Position numbers and translations under genes: made by a program. This document shows positions 48,201-60,653 of a stretch of 64,000 nucleotides of DNA, piece after piece (positions within the stretch are counted from its first letter, which is position 1; every line of letters starts with the position of its first letter). The DNA is from Vitis vinifera (Eukaryota; Streptophyta; Magnoliopsida; Vitales; Vitaceae). The notes beneath the pieces were generated by a model. That model ran no database searches, had not been told where the DNA came from, and saw only the letters and a program-made list of their open reading frames with translations. Location: positions 3,669,001-3,733,000 of the forward strand of contig NC_081806.1 of the NCBI RefSeq assembly GCF_030704535.1, written 5' to 3'.

Positions 48201-49687
48201 GGTACATGTTTATTGCCCATTTTTCTTGAAATGATGCATATGTTTTCATGAAATTCTGGAGTTCTACGAATAGCAGTTTAAACCATAACTTGTAAAAAAA
48301 GACAACAGTTCAAAATAAACTTAATTGTGGGATGTTTTGGAGCATCTTGGAAAAGTGGAATTTACCATACTGCACAACTTAGAGGTGATCTATCACCACA
48401 GATACTGTTGTAAATTTGCAAATTCTTACACAAATTGACAAGTACCATTGACATGCTTAATGCGTTTATGCTATGAAAAAAATTTATAGAAACTAATTCT
48501 CATGTTTACTGGTCTTCAATTTTTTTTTCTTATTAAAGTTTTCAATATTTTTGTGATGGACATTGGTTTTTCTTGCATTTGCTTATTAATATTTCTTGTA
48601 CATATCATTGTGCAGGATATTGAAGCAAGAGATTACTTTTAAGTTGATAATCATATTCATTATCTCATGTTCTGTATTGCAGATGTTTATGAGAGGCTCA
48701 TTCAAAATGGGAAGAAACCTGGTTTCTTGCAGTTGCTGGCTACACAAACTGTCAGTGCTGTTTGGCATGTGAGTATGATTTTCGCCTAATGATGAGCAGA
48801 AATTCTAATTGTTTGTCTTGATGAGTCAGTACTCCGAGCTCTGACTGGATATTGGTTGCTTTGATACATTACCAATTGCTATGATTGCATTTAATGGTGG
48901 TATAAAACCTTTTCCTAGAAGTTGTTGTGTTCACATGCCTGTGATCTTAACTGTTCTCCTCCCATATGATCATTCTCATCTTGTTTACTCTTATGCAGGG
49001 ATGATATCTTAGCTGCCCATATTATGCTGCATTATAACTGCTAATAATTCTATCTTACACAGATTTTCTATTATTTCTAGTGGGTTCCATATGAGGTTTA
49101 CATATGGGCATGTGAAAATTCTCCCTGTTTTAAAAATCTACATCTCCACCATCTAATTTCTTCCTTTTTATCTTTTTAAACCAAATCACAGGGATTATAT
49201 CCTGGATACATCATATTCTTTGTTCAGTCTGCACTGATGATAGCAGGTTCAAGAGGTACTATTATCTCACTGACTATGATTTATTCAGATGGTTAAAGCA
49301 TTTCTCTGATTCCCTTTCATTTGTTTATGAGCAGTCCTTTACAGATGGCAGCAAGCAACAAGCAATGCTTTGTTTAAGAAGATGGTTGTGTTTATAAACT
49401 TTGCTTATACATTGTTGGTTCTGAACTACTCCTGTGTTGGTTTCATGGTCAGTCCATCTCTCTCTTTTCTTTTCTTAATATCCATTTCTGCAAACTAAAA
49501 TTTTATGATTTTAAGTTCCTGATGCTTCTATGTTTGTGTAACACAGGTATTAAGCCTGCACGAAACACTGGCCTCTTATGGAAGTGTGTACTACATTGGA
49601 ACCATTCTTCCCATAGTATTGGTCCTCCTTGGCTACATAATTAAACCGGCAAAGCCAGTCAGATCTAAGGCTCGGAAAGAACAGTGA
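45246..49687 (+). CDS. LPCAT1: Lysophospholipid acyltransferase, MBOAT family (LPLAT/LPCAT1-like)
   Basis: Eight exons splice in frame: 45246-45547, 46117-46172, 47085-47305, 47394-47802, 48683-48768, 49192-49255, 49335-49447 and 49547-49687, for 463 residues, the usual length. Many membrane segments are visible, starting with VLRFLLCFVATIPVSFLVRF. MBOAT landmarks include LIEYFGYCLCCGSHFAGPVY, ARWKYYFIWSISEA, PKWDRAKNVDILGVELAKS, WNIQVSTWLR and TQTVSAVWHGLYPGY; the histidine in SAVWH is the presumed catalytic residue. Plant relatives acylate lysophosphatidylcholine and other lysophospholipids at the ER, swapping fatty acids between the acyl-CoA pool and phosphatidylcholine. The tail ends in basic residues. 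The start MDFDMESMAS was chosen because ATG-MDFDM is the first ATG after the CT-rich leader, and the following ASAIGVSV fits the family. Introns 2 and 4 are long; intron 2 contains a decayed duplicate of the exon 3 start. Confidence 0.95.
46992..47052 (+). repeat. Decayed duplicate of the exon 3 start of the acyltransferase gene
   Basis: Starting right after a tatag acceptor, gagctttgagggttttaacc matches the true exon start at 47085 (gagctctaatggttttaaca). Both continue with tatgtgcaat or catgtgcaat, then attataatgatg. The copy lies 93 bases upstream in the same orientation. It has small indels that would lead to an in-frame stop (aaattataa). It is a relic of a local tandem duplication that included the splice acceptor. 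Confidence 0.85.
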
Positions 49688-52472
49688 GGTAGAAACCAGA
49701 TCATCTGTTTCTCTAGAGGACCTGGAGTGCAACCGACGAAACGTTGGAGCACTAGTTTCTGCAGTTATATTTATACATTGTAATATCTGTGGAATTGCTG
49801 AGCCTATTTACATTTTCACTCAATCTTGATCTTTTGTCATTGCTTACTTTCTCTTTAGTGGACCTCCTTTGTTGGCCATGCGGTAGAAAAGCATCAGTTG
49901 CTAGAGACCTCTTATCCAAAATATTTATAAATATGATTGAAAACAAAAGGAAACAGGAACAGAGCCCTTGGTTGGATGGCACTGTGGAGTTCAGATTTTG
50001 ACCCCTTCAGCAGTTGAATGTGTGGTTTTAAGTGTAGCCCCAAACATCATATCCACTTGGAATGTTTTCTTTCTCACTACTCTCTGCAACTCTTATCCCA
50101 ACCACCTTATTATCTAGCCATTCACAGTTTTTGTTGCATACGTGTCTTGTTTGTGCTCATGTCTGCATATAGTTCAATATTTACCTGCATATCGTTCCAA
50201 CAGGATGGATGAAGTTTCTTCTGTCTGGTTGGCATTAGATCACGAGATCCAATTCAACAAGATTTAGATCCTACATGTTTTTCATGGTTTCGGTTGGGTG
50301 TATTGATGGTGTTTATGTCAAATTTGCATTAACCATATAACTCGTTTAATAAATAGGTTCTTTTTAGGTTTGTATTTATAACATAAATTTGACTTGAATC
50401 AGCTTATTTAATAACGGTGTTAATTAACTTAGTTATAATCGTAATCTATTTTAACTGCTATTTGACTTATTTAAAATTTGATTTTGAATAAATAAATTAA
50501 TCGAATCATATTTTTAGGTTGTGAGAAGTTAATCTGATTCAAACAAGATTGATATTTTTGGTTGATTTTGGATCAAGAAATTAATCATATTAGTTTAAAT
50601 AAGATCTAATTTTACACGATTATTAAATGGATTGTACATCTTGTTATCTACTTAATAATGAGGTTGTGTTTGGATTTATTCTTTTAACTCGATTATTATT
50701 CATGTCATTTTTGGGTTAATCAATTCAGTAGAGTAAGGTGCAAAAGGTGCGGCCCATATGGCCTACCAACTAGAATTGTCACCCCTACGCAAGTGGAACA
50801 CATATCCATACAGTGCAGCCCAGTGCTACCTTGGGCTTACTTGGGAAATCCACCCAAGTCCAAGCCTAAAAACATAATGAAAAAAATATTATAGTGTTGT
50901 ATAGGAGTGGGTTGACAATAATTTTAAGAAATATTTTTAATATTTTTAATACTTAAAAAATAAATAAAAAATTTAAGTGTTAGAAATGTTAAAAATACTT
51001 TTTAAAATCACTATCAAACAGATTCTACTGCGAATTATAACATCTAATTATGTAATTAATCAGGCTCGACATTAATCATTTTAGGGCTGGAGATGGACCG
51101 GGTCAAGCTTGAATTTTATGGGGCCTAGTACCCCTCGCCTGCAGTTCCAAAAATGTGATGCTTACAGGCTACAGCCTATTGATGGCAACAGGACATCCGA
51201 AACGCGGCGTTTTAAGTTTTAACCACATGCATCATAATCAGACAGCGCATGACGTAGGCATCCAAATATAGACACCAGAATGTGGATCCCACGCGCTTTC
51301 TGCGCTTTCCATACACGAGAGGGCTGAATTTCATGAGTGGACTCAGTCCCATCTTTGAAATATTTTATTTTTGGTGAGAATTTTCAAAAAAAAAAACTAA
51401 AAACAGTCTCTTTGTACCTAAGGAAAAGACGAAAGTCGGTGGCGCTAGGTCTCATATTCCAAACAGCGGGCCGATAAATTTGCCTATTTATTATTCATAG
51501 CGGATTAAATTTGAAATCTAGACAAATTGTATGTCTGGTGGGTAATGAGAATGGAATCAGCCACCCTGATTTCAATCCACATATTCATCATTTATCAGTT
51601 GTTATGATTCAAACTAGCGTAAGTTTTTGCAGTGGTCCAATAATCAAAAGAACATCAATTGTGAATGGGGAAGAAGAAAGCAGAATCTCAGTGTCTTATT
51701 CTTATTTGGCCATTTTGAATTAAAATAAATATATAAATTATTATATTCCCACTTTCAAAATTAAAGTCTAATATGAGTCATGGCCTCCTTTTTAAATGAA
51801 TAAGCCTTCAACTTCAAGCCAATAAAATTTATTTTATTTTAGTTAGATAGGTCTCTTTTAGGATGGATGCATGTACAATCTTTAAAATGTGACAATTGGT
51901 TAGCCGACATGAAATTAAATTGGCCATAATTTTGGCCAAGTATATATATTAAAAATAAATAAAAATTCTAAAACAACTTGTCTTTATTTTTCATTTGTTG
52001 GACCGAATAAATTTTAAAAATTAAAAATTAAATTCCAATCATTGAATTCATATTGGTTACATTGCAATTTCAAATATATCCAACTTGTTTTTCAACTACT
52101 TCAATCATTGTGCCTGTTGTGGTATTTGATAAAAATTTGAAATTTGCTTTTTTAAAGAAAATGTGGTTTTAGATTATGCTAATTTTTTTTTATTTAAAAA
52201 TTATTTTTTAGTTTTAATTTCAATTGGTAAGCTTGTTAGATAACACTATCATAGTTTTTATATTTTGAAAATTTGTATTTACTATATTTAGCCTTATCTA
52301 TATTAAGTAATAATCTAATAAGAGAAAAGTAAGGAAAGAAATTATTTATGATTATGATAAAAAATATAAAAATTTAATTTTAACTTTATCAACTCTTAAA
52401 ATTAATTTATTAAATTATATTAACCTACCAAGTATGATTTTGCAAATCCCACCTAACTTAATTTCTTTTAGC
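49688..52472. other. 3' flank of the acyltransferase gene and intergenic DNA
   Basis: 49688 to about 50250 is probably the 3'UTR and downstream flank. About 50270-50800 resembles old transposon DNA, with repeated ttaat..ctgatt-type segments and the closing words aattgtcacccctacg. The same style of sequence occurs at 12600-13020. 51180-51480 is GC-richer without a gene. The remainder is AT-rich. Confidence 0.4.
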
Positions 52473-52940
52473 AAAGGCGGTGATATGCTTCACATGTTTT
52501 GGTAATACCCCATTACATATTTAAGTTGTTTGCAAATGATTCTACATCGATGGAAATAATATTTTAAGGCGGTTCACATGGCTCATTTATCGCGGGTAGA
52601 CAACTCGCCATTCTACCTACATAGCTAATTTTTTAGTATAAACGGTGACATGATTCACATGTTTTGGGAATAGCCCATCACAAATTTAAGGTGCTTGTAA
52701 ATGATTATAGTCACCGTTCAATCGGAATAATACTTTAAGATGACATGTATGACTCATTTCGTGTGAGTAGGTGGCTCGCCACTCTACTCGACTGATTGTT
52801 TGGCATGGGCAATGACATGCTTTACATGTTTTGACAATACCCCATTACATATTTAAGTTGTTTGCAACCCACCATTTGATCAAAATAATACTTAAAGACG
52901 ACTTGTATGACTCATTTATCGTGACGACTTGACTAGGACA
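52473..52940. repeat. Tandem repeat, 3 units of about 166 bp
   Basis: Units share cggtgacatg..tcacatgttttg, aataccccattacatattta, agttgtttgcaa and gactcatttatcg. Homologous points lie at 52491, 52656 and 52823. Copies are diverged with small indels, so it is an old local array, not a large satellite. Confidence 0.9.
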
Positions 52941-55124
52941 CATGCCTTTAGGAGGTGGGATAAATTTTATGTTATTACTTTTGAAAATAAAAAATAGTAA
53001 CATCTACTTAGAAACTATCATTGATTTTTGGTTTTTTAGATTATTAAATTTTGTTTTTTATTTATAAAACAATTTCTAAATCACTTGGAATGCACAATCA
53101 ACGTATTTTGTATATTAAAAATGTAATCATTTTTAAAAATTAAAGGATTAAAAAATATTTACTATCTAATTTTAAATTTTAAAAATAGAATAAATCTATT
53201 ATACCTTTTTTTATTTATTAGATTTTATACCTTTTAATATAAAAGTAGTAATTTTTAGAAAAGGATGTATTCAAACAAAGCAGCATCCAAGTTCCCTATT
53301 CAGAGTTCGTATATTTTTCTGGTCAAACAAAAAACCAGTAAAGTCCATTGCGGACGCCACCCACCTGCTCGATGTTGGGAGCCTCCTGCGAACAAGTCTG
53401 TCTCCCACATAGGACTCCATCGCCCCCACTGTTCTAAGTTATTCCAGCTAGCTAGCTAGCTAGCTATCTCTGCCTACCTTCCGCCCTTCCACAAATCCAG
53501 CAACGCCAGCTGGGTCTCACGACTCTCATCCGCGATCCATCCATCCATCATGTTAACCAAATCTGATTGGCCCTCCTCATTTCCTTTTCAACCCAGACGT
53601 ACGTTTCAAGCATGGCGGTGCATGGTGGACTCCACGTCTCCGTATCTTTCGCTTCATTGTTTATATATTTATATGTGGTATCTGGACATTCAAAACATTT
53701 GTGGAAAAAGACGGACAGACAGAGGTGATAAAATTTGAATTCTTATATGAATAATTTAACTTGCAGTAGGGTTTACCTCCGTCCAAGTTGATTTTCGGAG
53801 AGGGCGACGGGACGTGGGAACATGCATGCATGAGCTCATCATGATCCTAATTAATATTTACCCTCATCATAATTAAGAAAATTAATTGGATTTAAGATAG
53901 GTTAATCTCTTAATTTTATTAGTCAGGTCTATGCCATGCTTGTCGTTTAATTAAAAAATAAATTATGTGAAAGTTGTAGCGCATGCACAAGGGCGATTAA
54001 ATTTTATTTTGTCCAACTTGCACTCAATTTATATTATATATATATATTCTTCCTCAAATGTCAAGCATATAAATTGTTTTTGTTGATGTTAATGTTTCAA
54101 AGATAATATAGTTGTGTCATGTCTCCTTGATTAATTATTCTATAATATTAGTATTTGGATATAAATATACATAATATTTTTGTACAATATTTGTTGACCC
54201 AAATTCTATTTGGTCCAATTTGAAAAACTCGTGATGGCATATGTAATGTAGATATAATTTTGAGATTTTTTTACGAGTTATGATGATTATACTTTTACTC
54301 TAATCCCTCACAACTCCTTTATCTTGTACTAATTTTTTGATATAATAGATTTTTTTCTTTTTTACTGTGATTTTTCTTATCCAAGGTTTTTCACATAAAT
54401 CTACGTATTTTTATTTTTTATTATTTTTTATTTTATTACATATTCTCATCATTGTGTATCAAAATAAGATTTGCCTGCTAGATTACGTATTGCAATCGAG
54501 ATCGATAAAACAAAGAGCATGCTCCACACTAATTCCACCGCCTAAATACCAACCAAAACAATCAAAGTCAATTAAGCTCGGCCCTAATTTTCGGCATGAA
54601 AGCCAAATGTGACCAAAAGTCATGCACTCGATATGCACTTCCCCTATATATAAATATATATTTCAATTCTATGATAAATTACTCCAAACTTGACCATCCT
54701 CCTGAGTCCATTAAAATTAAAGTTGAAGGTGTCATAGCTAGCTAGACATTTGTCATCCTATTATAAAAATATTCAGCGGCGGCGATAAGCCTGCTCGGAT
54801 TGTCCCAAACAAAACTATATAGTATATATATAGAAACCTTAATGTATGTCTTATAAATAAAAATTGAAGTCATTTCCATAAAAAATTGTCACCCCTGTAG
54901 GCCGCAGCAAGAGTAGATGGATAACTTCGTTGCTCTTTTTATGGTATTTGTTGTGGCCTTGCAGGACACTTGCTAAAAACTATAGTCTAAAATCCCAACT
55001 AGCATTTTCTTTATACGTACGTTGGTATTCCACTTTCCTAGCATATTCTCTGTCACATTTTTTGATTCTCTTTCGGCTTGGATTAAGCACTTTATTGTAT
55101 AATGGGAGTTGGAGGCGTGACCAC
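52941..55124. other. Intergenic, no gene seen
   Basis: 53330-53660 is GC-richer and promoter-like in composition, with CT-rich stretches, (AGCT)5 at 53447-53466 and a tatatatt box near 53661, but no gene follows. 53770-54900 is AT-rich. No reading frame has recognisable domains. Confidence 0.5.
53447..53466. repeat. (AGCT)5 microsatellite
   Basis: Five perfect copies of the self-complementary unit agct. Confidence 0.95.
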
Positions 55125-55315
55125 ATGGGTTTACTCGCTGCTCTCGCCGGACCCACCAGTCGCCGCCCCTTTAGATATCCATTGGCAGCCGCTCGTGTGC
55201 TTTTGCTTCTTATCTTTCTGGGCCGCTTATTTTTAACTTTTCCTTTTGCGGCTTTTGTGCCTGATGATAAGGATTCACTGTTGTTGTTGCACGTAAAATC
55301 GTTTGCTTACTTCTT
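55125..55315 (+). CDS. Possible orphan first exon, membrane-anchored protein, unknown
   Basis: An open frame from the ATG at 55125 reads MGLLAALAGPTSRRPFRYPL, then a strongly hydrophobic stretch (RVLLLLIFLGRLFLTFPFAAF), then acidic FVPDDKDSLLLLH. This is the layout of a signal anchor. The frame is open upstream as well (to 54930). A good splice donor (ttcttgtaagtt) follows directly at 55316. I do not recognise the protein and see no second exon in the next kilobases, which are AT-rich. It may be a relic or captured fragment of a gene elsewhere, or chance. Confidence 0.25.
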
Positions 55316-55319
55316 GTAA

Positions 55320-58300
55320 GTTTCAAACGTTTTTGTTTGGGCGGTTTTAGTCTCCAAAGCAGAGGAAATTCTTCTCATTCATCGTTGACTTTTATAATCA
55401 CTCACTGTAGTCTACGTTATATTTGCTATATAATAAAACTTGTATATTCCGAATTTTTTGGATGTCAATTATACGGGTTTTTTTTTACTATCTAGTTTAC
55501 TTTTTTTAATAATATAAATAATTTAAAATTTATATTTATTTACAAATTATATTTATTTTAATATAATTAAAATAAAAATAAATAAATAAATGACACAAGA
55601 TGAATATGAAAAATAGAATCAAATAATAGGAGCAAGGGTTAGGATGGGGTGAGACCGCCATCCCATGGACCCTACCTACACGGGAGTTGTTTTATGATTG
55701 GGTGATGTGTTAAGTTGCACCTCAATTTTGGAATAAGATAATTTAAGCCATATTTATCATATATAATTCAAGGTTATTATTAAATAAATATGATATAAAA
55801 AATTGTTTAATAATTAGCTCTGAAATTGCCATGGTCTTTTTGGGTGTTGTGACACACCTCCACGTTTTCATTTGATTCAAAATATTTCCATTTTGACTAG
55901 GTGCATCTAGATAGGATCAAATGACCCAGTCCAAAAATAAAAAGGCTCATAAAAATGAATTGATAGGTAGCGAATTGGAATAAAAGCTAGACTCAAAACG
56001 TGTAAAATGTCCTTTTAGATGATTTAAGTAAAGAAAAAGAAAAGTAAAGCAATCTTTACTTAGCACTCAATATCTGAACATGTCCCAAACCCGCCCCGGG
56101 TTTAAACCCATCTCATTAGGGATGGTACAGGGCGGGTTGGGTACTCGAAAAAACTCGCCCGCCACCCTTCCCCGTGTGACCATGTGGCAGGCCACCTTGG
56201 CTTCACGTGACATCCTTCTATTTTTGTCCGAACGAACATAGCTAGACCCGAATATCCAATCCGGATTAGAAGTACCAGTGGCTAGTTACGTGGTGTTCCT
56301 CTAGAACTACGCAATGCATTTTGAGTATGTTTCCTGACCTATTCCCACAAGCAATCATTCCCCCTTACGTCAAAAGCACGTTCGATGGGACGTCACCCTG
56401 TGTCCGTAGACAATTTGCCACACACTGCATCATACTGCCTATAAACTGAGGTAACAAGTGAACCATTAGATCACTCCCTCTAGCAATCCCTATCAGCCAC
56501 TTAAAGGGTAATGATTGCTCTGTCATCATAATTATGAAAGTCAAGAAGTCATCTCAGCACAGAGGTGACATTGTTCCAGACCCTATAAAAGCCCTCCTCC
56601 AACTCAAAATCAAAGTACGCGTGCATACACACATGAGGAAGACTCCTTAGCTTCTAAAATGGGGCAATCTCTAAAATTATCATTAATCATCTAATTTGAG
56701 TTTTGAAGGGTATGTCTGAATAACCTGTTCGAACATCTTTGCAAGACAAAAAGGAGAAGCATCGCTTCGAGCTGATCTGACATCAACAACCCCTATGCTC
56801 AAATTACTCACTCATTGTGAGATGGCCTCGTTTCCCACAAGCCATTCAACAGGAAATCATGAGATAAAATAATAAGATTTTAATTTAGTCGGCTCCCTGG
56901 TCAAAATGCCGACTTCCTAAAATGATCACAAAATTTGAAAAGGGAGATAAGGGGTATTAAGCACATTCCCTTTTATGTAATTTCAACCAGGTATTGACCG
57001 AAACAAAGATCTCAGGCTTTTGGTTTTCTTGTTCGTTCACACTACCTTTTTTTGATAAGACATTCAACATGAGGCCATTTAATGCCAGGTGTTGGCCTTT
57101 GATACACCCTCGCGTGTTTCTAAGATTCTTCCTACATGACTCCCCCACGACTCATTCAAATTTGTTTTTGCTTTTTTTTTTTGTTCTTTCTACTGTATTA
57201 TTCCACACTTTTTATTTGTGTCAAATGGAAATATCATGTACATTTTGAATTGAGGCAATGAAGATTTCCCCATCCACACATCATGTCTTGTATAAGGAAA
57301 TTGGAAGGTGCTCAGTGCATTTATCTGGTCAAATCTATGAAATAGTAATGAAATATATATCTTAAAATATTATAGTTTGGTCTACACTACTCCAATGTAA
57401 AAGCGGAGTTAGAAATGGGAGCAGAAGCAAGACCCATGGCTTTTAGCTTTTGGCTTTATACGGGAAAGAATTAATCATGTGAAAGACATTAGAAATACAG
57501 AAAGGGGCATAGGAGTGAAGTTGCGTTTGGGAATGGCATAGATCTGACTTGTTTTTGAAGAAGCCGACAAGCAACAGGCCAACCATCCCCCCTCTCCGCG
57601 TTACTATTTGCCACGTGTCAGAACACCCCGTATATCGGCGCCTTTAATGGCTCTCATCTGTCCTTCATTTCCTGCTTCACCTTTTCAATGGATTATGTAC
57701 CCTTTGAATACACCTTTTTCTTTCTACTTTTAGAAACCGAAATTTATTTTTGATAACTAAAAATAAGACGTACATCGTAGCCATCTTAAGGGTCAACTGT
57801 CAATATAATCCTCAATCAACGTGATTCTTGGCCCCTTCCTCGTATATTTGGGGCGAATGAGACTGTTATAAGACAAGCAATTTATAAATAAAAAACTCAA
57901 GAGTCATGGCAATAAAGTTCATTTTGAGTATTAATATTTCATTTTAACAATTATTTCGAAAGAGTAAAAAAATTTTGCAAATCATGCTCGGATTGACTTT
58001 TGAGAAAATAATTTTTTTTTTAACTTAATAATAAGAGAGTTTATATAAAGAAATCATGACTTAAAAAAAATATATAATAAGTAAAAAGTAATGAAAATTA
58101 TGATTTTAACTCTGATTTTATTTCATTAAAATTAATTATATAAAGTTCAAAGATATATTATGCAATACGATTTAAAATTTCAATTTAAAAAATGAGAAAT
58201 GAATTTTTTTCTTGCGATACTAAACATGTGAGAAGAAAGAGAAATGAAAACAACCAAAACTTTGCCATACTATTATCCACAGTTTGAGGGAGAAAGTCCC

Positions 58301-59060
58301 CAATTTAAGGGCTTTTTGATGGTTCCCCTTATGTGAGCAGTCCAACGGATTAAACTGCCACCCAAAGTCCCAACGCAAGTAAAGCAGAGTGGTTCAAACA
58401 AAGGTTGCAAATGGATCCACAAGTTGCAGTGAGGGTGACCCAAGACGAATGTAATATTGGTATGGCGATGGCCCCATGTCCTATAACCGCCGGCTCAGTA
58501 ACCAGTAACCACACGCATGGGTTTAACTTTGAAGAGAGTCCGAGAAGGAGAGAGATGGTCTTATACGGAGCCGGCAGTTGCAAAGTGTGACCCGTGGGTG
58601 CGCCTCGGAGTCCAACCAACCGACATGGCGACATTTACGCAGTCCCCTTCACGCGGAGACTCTTCAGCCCCACGCGGTTGCCTCCTGCCCACCCATTCCT
58701 CCACTAGCCAATTCAACAAGTGCCGTTACTAGAAGAAAGAAATGTATTTATCTGAGTGGAAGTATTGCAAGTGCTTTTGAGTTTTGACCGGGACACAGAC
58801 AAACAAAAGAATTAGAAGAAAGGGCCCTAACGATTAACAACTCTCTTACATTTCAATCTTATCCTATTTACAAATAATCAAAAATTGTGAACAACGGAAA
58901 TGAACCAAAAAAATTTGTCCTAGCACGGACCGACTATTCTATGTTGATTGAATTTGAATAGTAGAGTACAAGGTCAGTGTACGGCAACTCCCCTGTTGAA
59001 ATCCAATAAGGGATGGTCGTAGGCTTTAGCCATCACACGCAATGTGATGAGCCCAATTTT
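55320..59060. other. Intergenic with LTR-like stretch
   Basis: 56400-56900 looks like part of an LTR: a TATA box in ccctataaaagccctcc (about 56581-56597) comes after a stretch rich in short words such as cagccacttaaagggtaatg, and a possible transcribed part follows. Its ends are not visible. 57540-57660 holds a CCACGTGTC G-box. 58380-58730 is GC-rich with several overlapping short frames and no recognised product. 57890-58250 is AT-rich. Confidence 0.4.
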
Positions 59061-60653
59061 TTACACTAACGAATTCGTGGAGTCCTGGGTGGTTTCATCC
59101 TTCAATGTCACACTCTCTTCATCGTCATCAGAGCCGGTTCCAGTCAGCTCCTTGGCTCTCTGGGCTTGTTGGTCCCAATTGGTCTGAAACAGAACAAACA
59201 ACATTGTCACTGCGCATGAGCCCTGCGCGGCCAGCAGACCCAGCCATAGGCCTTTGAAGTCGAACCCTGCGAAGAAACCTAGCCATACTGCAACTGGCAT
59301 GCCCACTAGATAGAAGCAGCCTAGGTTGATGTTGGCTCCCAATTTAGGCCGAGCTGTGCCTCTGAGGGCACCACAGCCTGTTGTTTGTGGGCAGTTTCCG
59401 AGCTCGCATAGTCCAATTATAGGTAGGACCATTGATGTTAATGTGAGAATCTCGGGGTCTTGAGTGAACATGGTGGCCCATGTTTTCCTGACCATTACAG
59501 CGAAAAACAGTGCCAGAAATCCCAATATGAAGCTAGAGGAGAGGCCAACTATTGCAGCCAATCGCGCTTTCTCGGGACGGTTAGCACCCAGTTCGTTTCC
59601 GACCCTTGTTGATAAGCTGAAGCTGAGAGAAGACGGGAAAATGTAGATGAGAGCTGTGGTTTGGATCAGAATGCCCATTGAAGCCACGGTTGCTCGAGGA
59701 TTGAGTAATAGCCCACATAGCAAGATCATGATTTCGTACCACCACCATTCTAAACACACCGAAATGCAGCTGGGAACAGCTAAATTCAAGAGAGATTTCC
59801 AGTCTCTCAAGCATTCAGAGGAGACACCTCCCCAAGTTTTCTTGTAAACTCTCGATACTACAACGTAGGCTATCAAGGATCCTACGAGGTTGAGGTTTGT
59901 CCAAATTCCGCTTAGAGCAACGCCTTTGATTCCGAGATCAAGCACTGAAACGAGAAAGTAATTGATGGGGATGTGGAGAAGAATTGCGAGAGTTGCACAG
60001 TAGGTTAGGGGCAGTGTTATGGACTGGGTTCGAAGATAGATACGCAGAGGGTGGAGAAACGACTGTGCGACAAGGTCAGGAAGAGAATAAAGAATGTAGG
60101 ATTGAGCTTCGGTGGCAATATCTTCATCTTGACCACAGAAGAGCAGAATTTCCTTCATGTTAAACCATAGAAAAGCTATAGGAATTGACGTTAAAAGAAG
60201 CAAAAGCACCGTTCTCTGCAAGGTGAGGCCAAGAAGCTTATATCTCTGAGCTCCAAAAGCTTGCCCACAAATTGGTTCCATTCCCATAGCAAGGCCAGAG
60301 AGAATAGAATATCCGGTGATGTTAGCGAATCCAATCGCGAGTGAACCGCCTGCTAGGGCAAGCTCCCCTAGGCGACCGAGGAAGAGCATGGAAATCATGG
60401 AACGGGAGTAGAGTAAAAGACCCGTTAATATCATGGGAAAAGCTATACTGGCTATGTGTCTGGCTTCTGTAAGCGCAAGAGAGAGGTGGGTTTTACTGGG
60501 GTTTTGTTCTTGTCCATGAGGCTGATCATCAAGTGTTGGGGCCTTGGGGACCAAAGGAGTGAGCATGTGGGGTTCCTGTTCTACGGCAGACAACAACCCA
60601 GTTTGGTCTGAACGGAACTTATAAGCGACAGCAGATGAAGGTAACTGACACAT
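59061..60653 (-). CDS. MATE efflux transporter (DTX48-52 type)
   Basis: One uninterrupted exon encodes 530 residues, the usual length of the plant DETOXIFICATION subgroup around Arabidopsis DTX48-52, whose members are also intronless and often begin with MC. About twelve membrane segments can be traced. Landmarks are TGLLLYSRSMISMLFLGRLG, GGSLAIGFANITGYSILSGL, MEPICGQAFGAQ, LHPLRIYLRTQ, CLEWWWYEIMILLCGLL, NPRATVASMGILIQTT, RVGNELGANRPEKAR and CPQTTGCGALRGTARP. Relatives export organic compounds at the expense of ion gradients from late endosomal, plasma or vacuolar membranes, with roles in hormone balance, iron homeostasis and growth; the substrate here is unknown. The first ATG (MCQLPSS) was taken as the start. 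A GA-rich leader (60670-60710) precedes it. No lesions were seen. Confidence 0.95.
   Translation of the reverse strand: MCQLPSSAVAYKFRSDQTGLLSAVEQEPHMLTPLVPKAPTLDDQPHGQEQNPSKTHLSLALTEARHIASIAFPMILTGLLLYSRSMISMLFLGRLGELALAGGSLAIGFANITGYSILSGLAMGMEPICGQAFGAQRYKLLGLTLQRTVLLLLLTSIPIAFLWFNMKEILLFCGQDEDIATEAQSYILYSLPDLVAQSFLHPLRIYLRTQSITLPLTYCATLAILLHIPINYFLVSVLDLGIKGVALSGIWTNLNLVGSLIAYVVVSRVYKKTWGGVSSECLRDWKSLLNLAVPSCISVCLEWWWYEIMILLCGLLLNPRATVASMGILIQTTALIYIFPSSLSFSLSTRVGNELGANRPEKARLAAIVGLSSSFILGFLALFFAVMVRKTWATMFTQDPEILTLTSMVLPIIGLCELGNCPQTTGCGALRGTARPKLGANINLGCFYLVGMPVAVWLGFFAGFDFKGLWLGLLAAQGSCAVTMLFVLFQTNWDQQAQRAKELTGTGSDDDEESVTLKDETTQDSTNSLV

Noticed and set aside
58350-58787. Several overlapping frames in a GC-rich patch
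   Set aside because: Three frames on both strands are open together, as expected from base composition; none has recognisable motifs.
59464-59847. Plus-strand frames within the MATE gene
   Set aside because: Antisense shadows of the long MATE coding exon.
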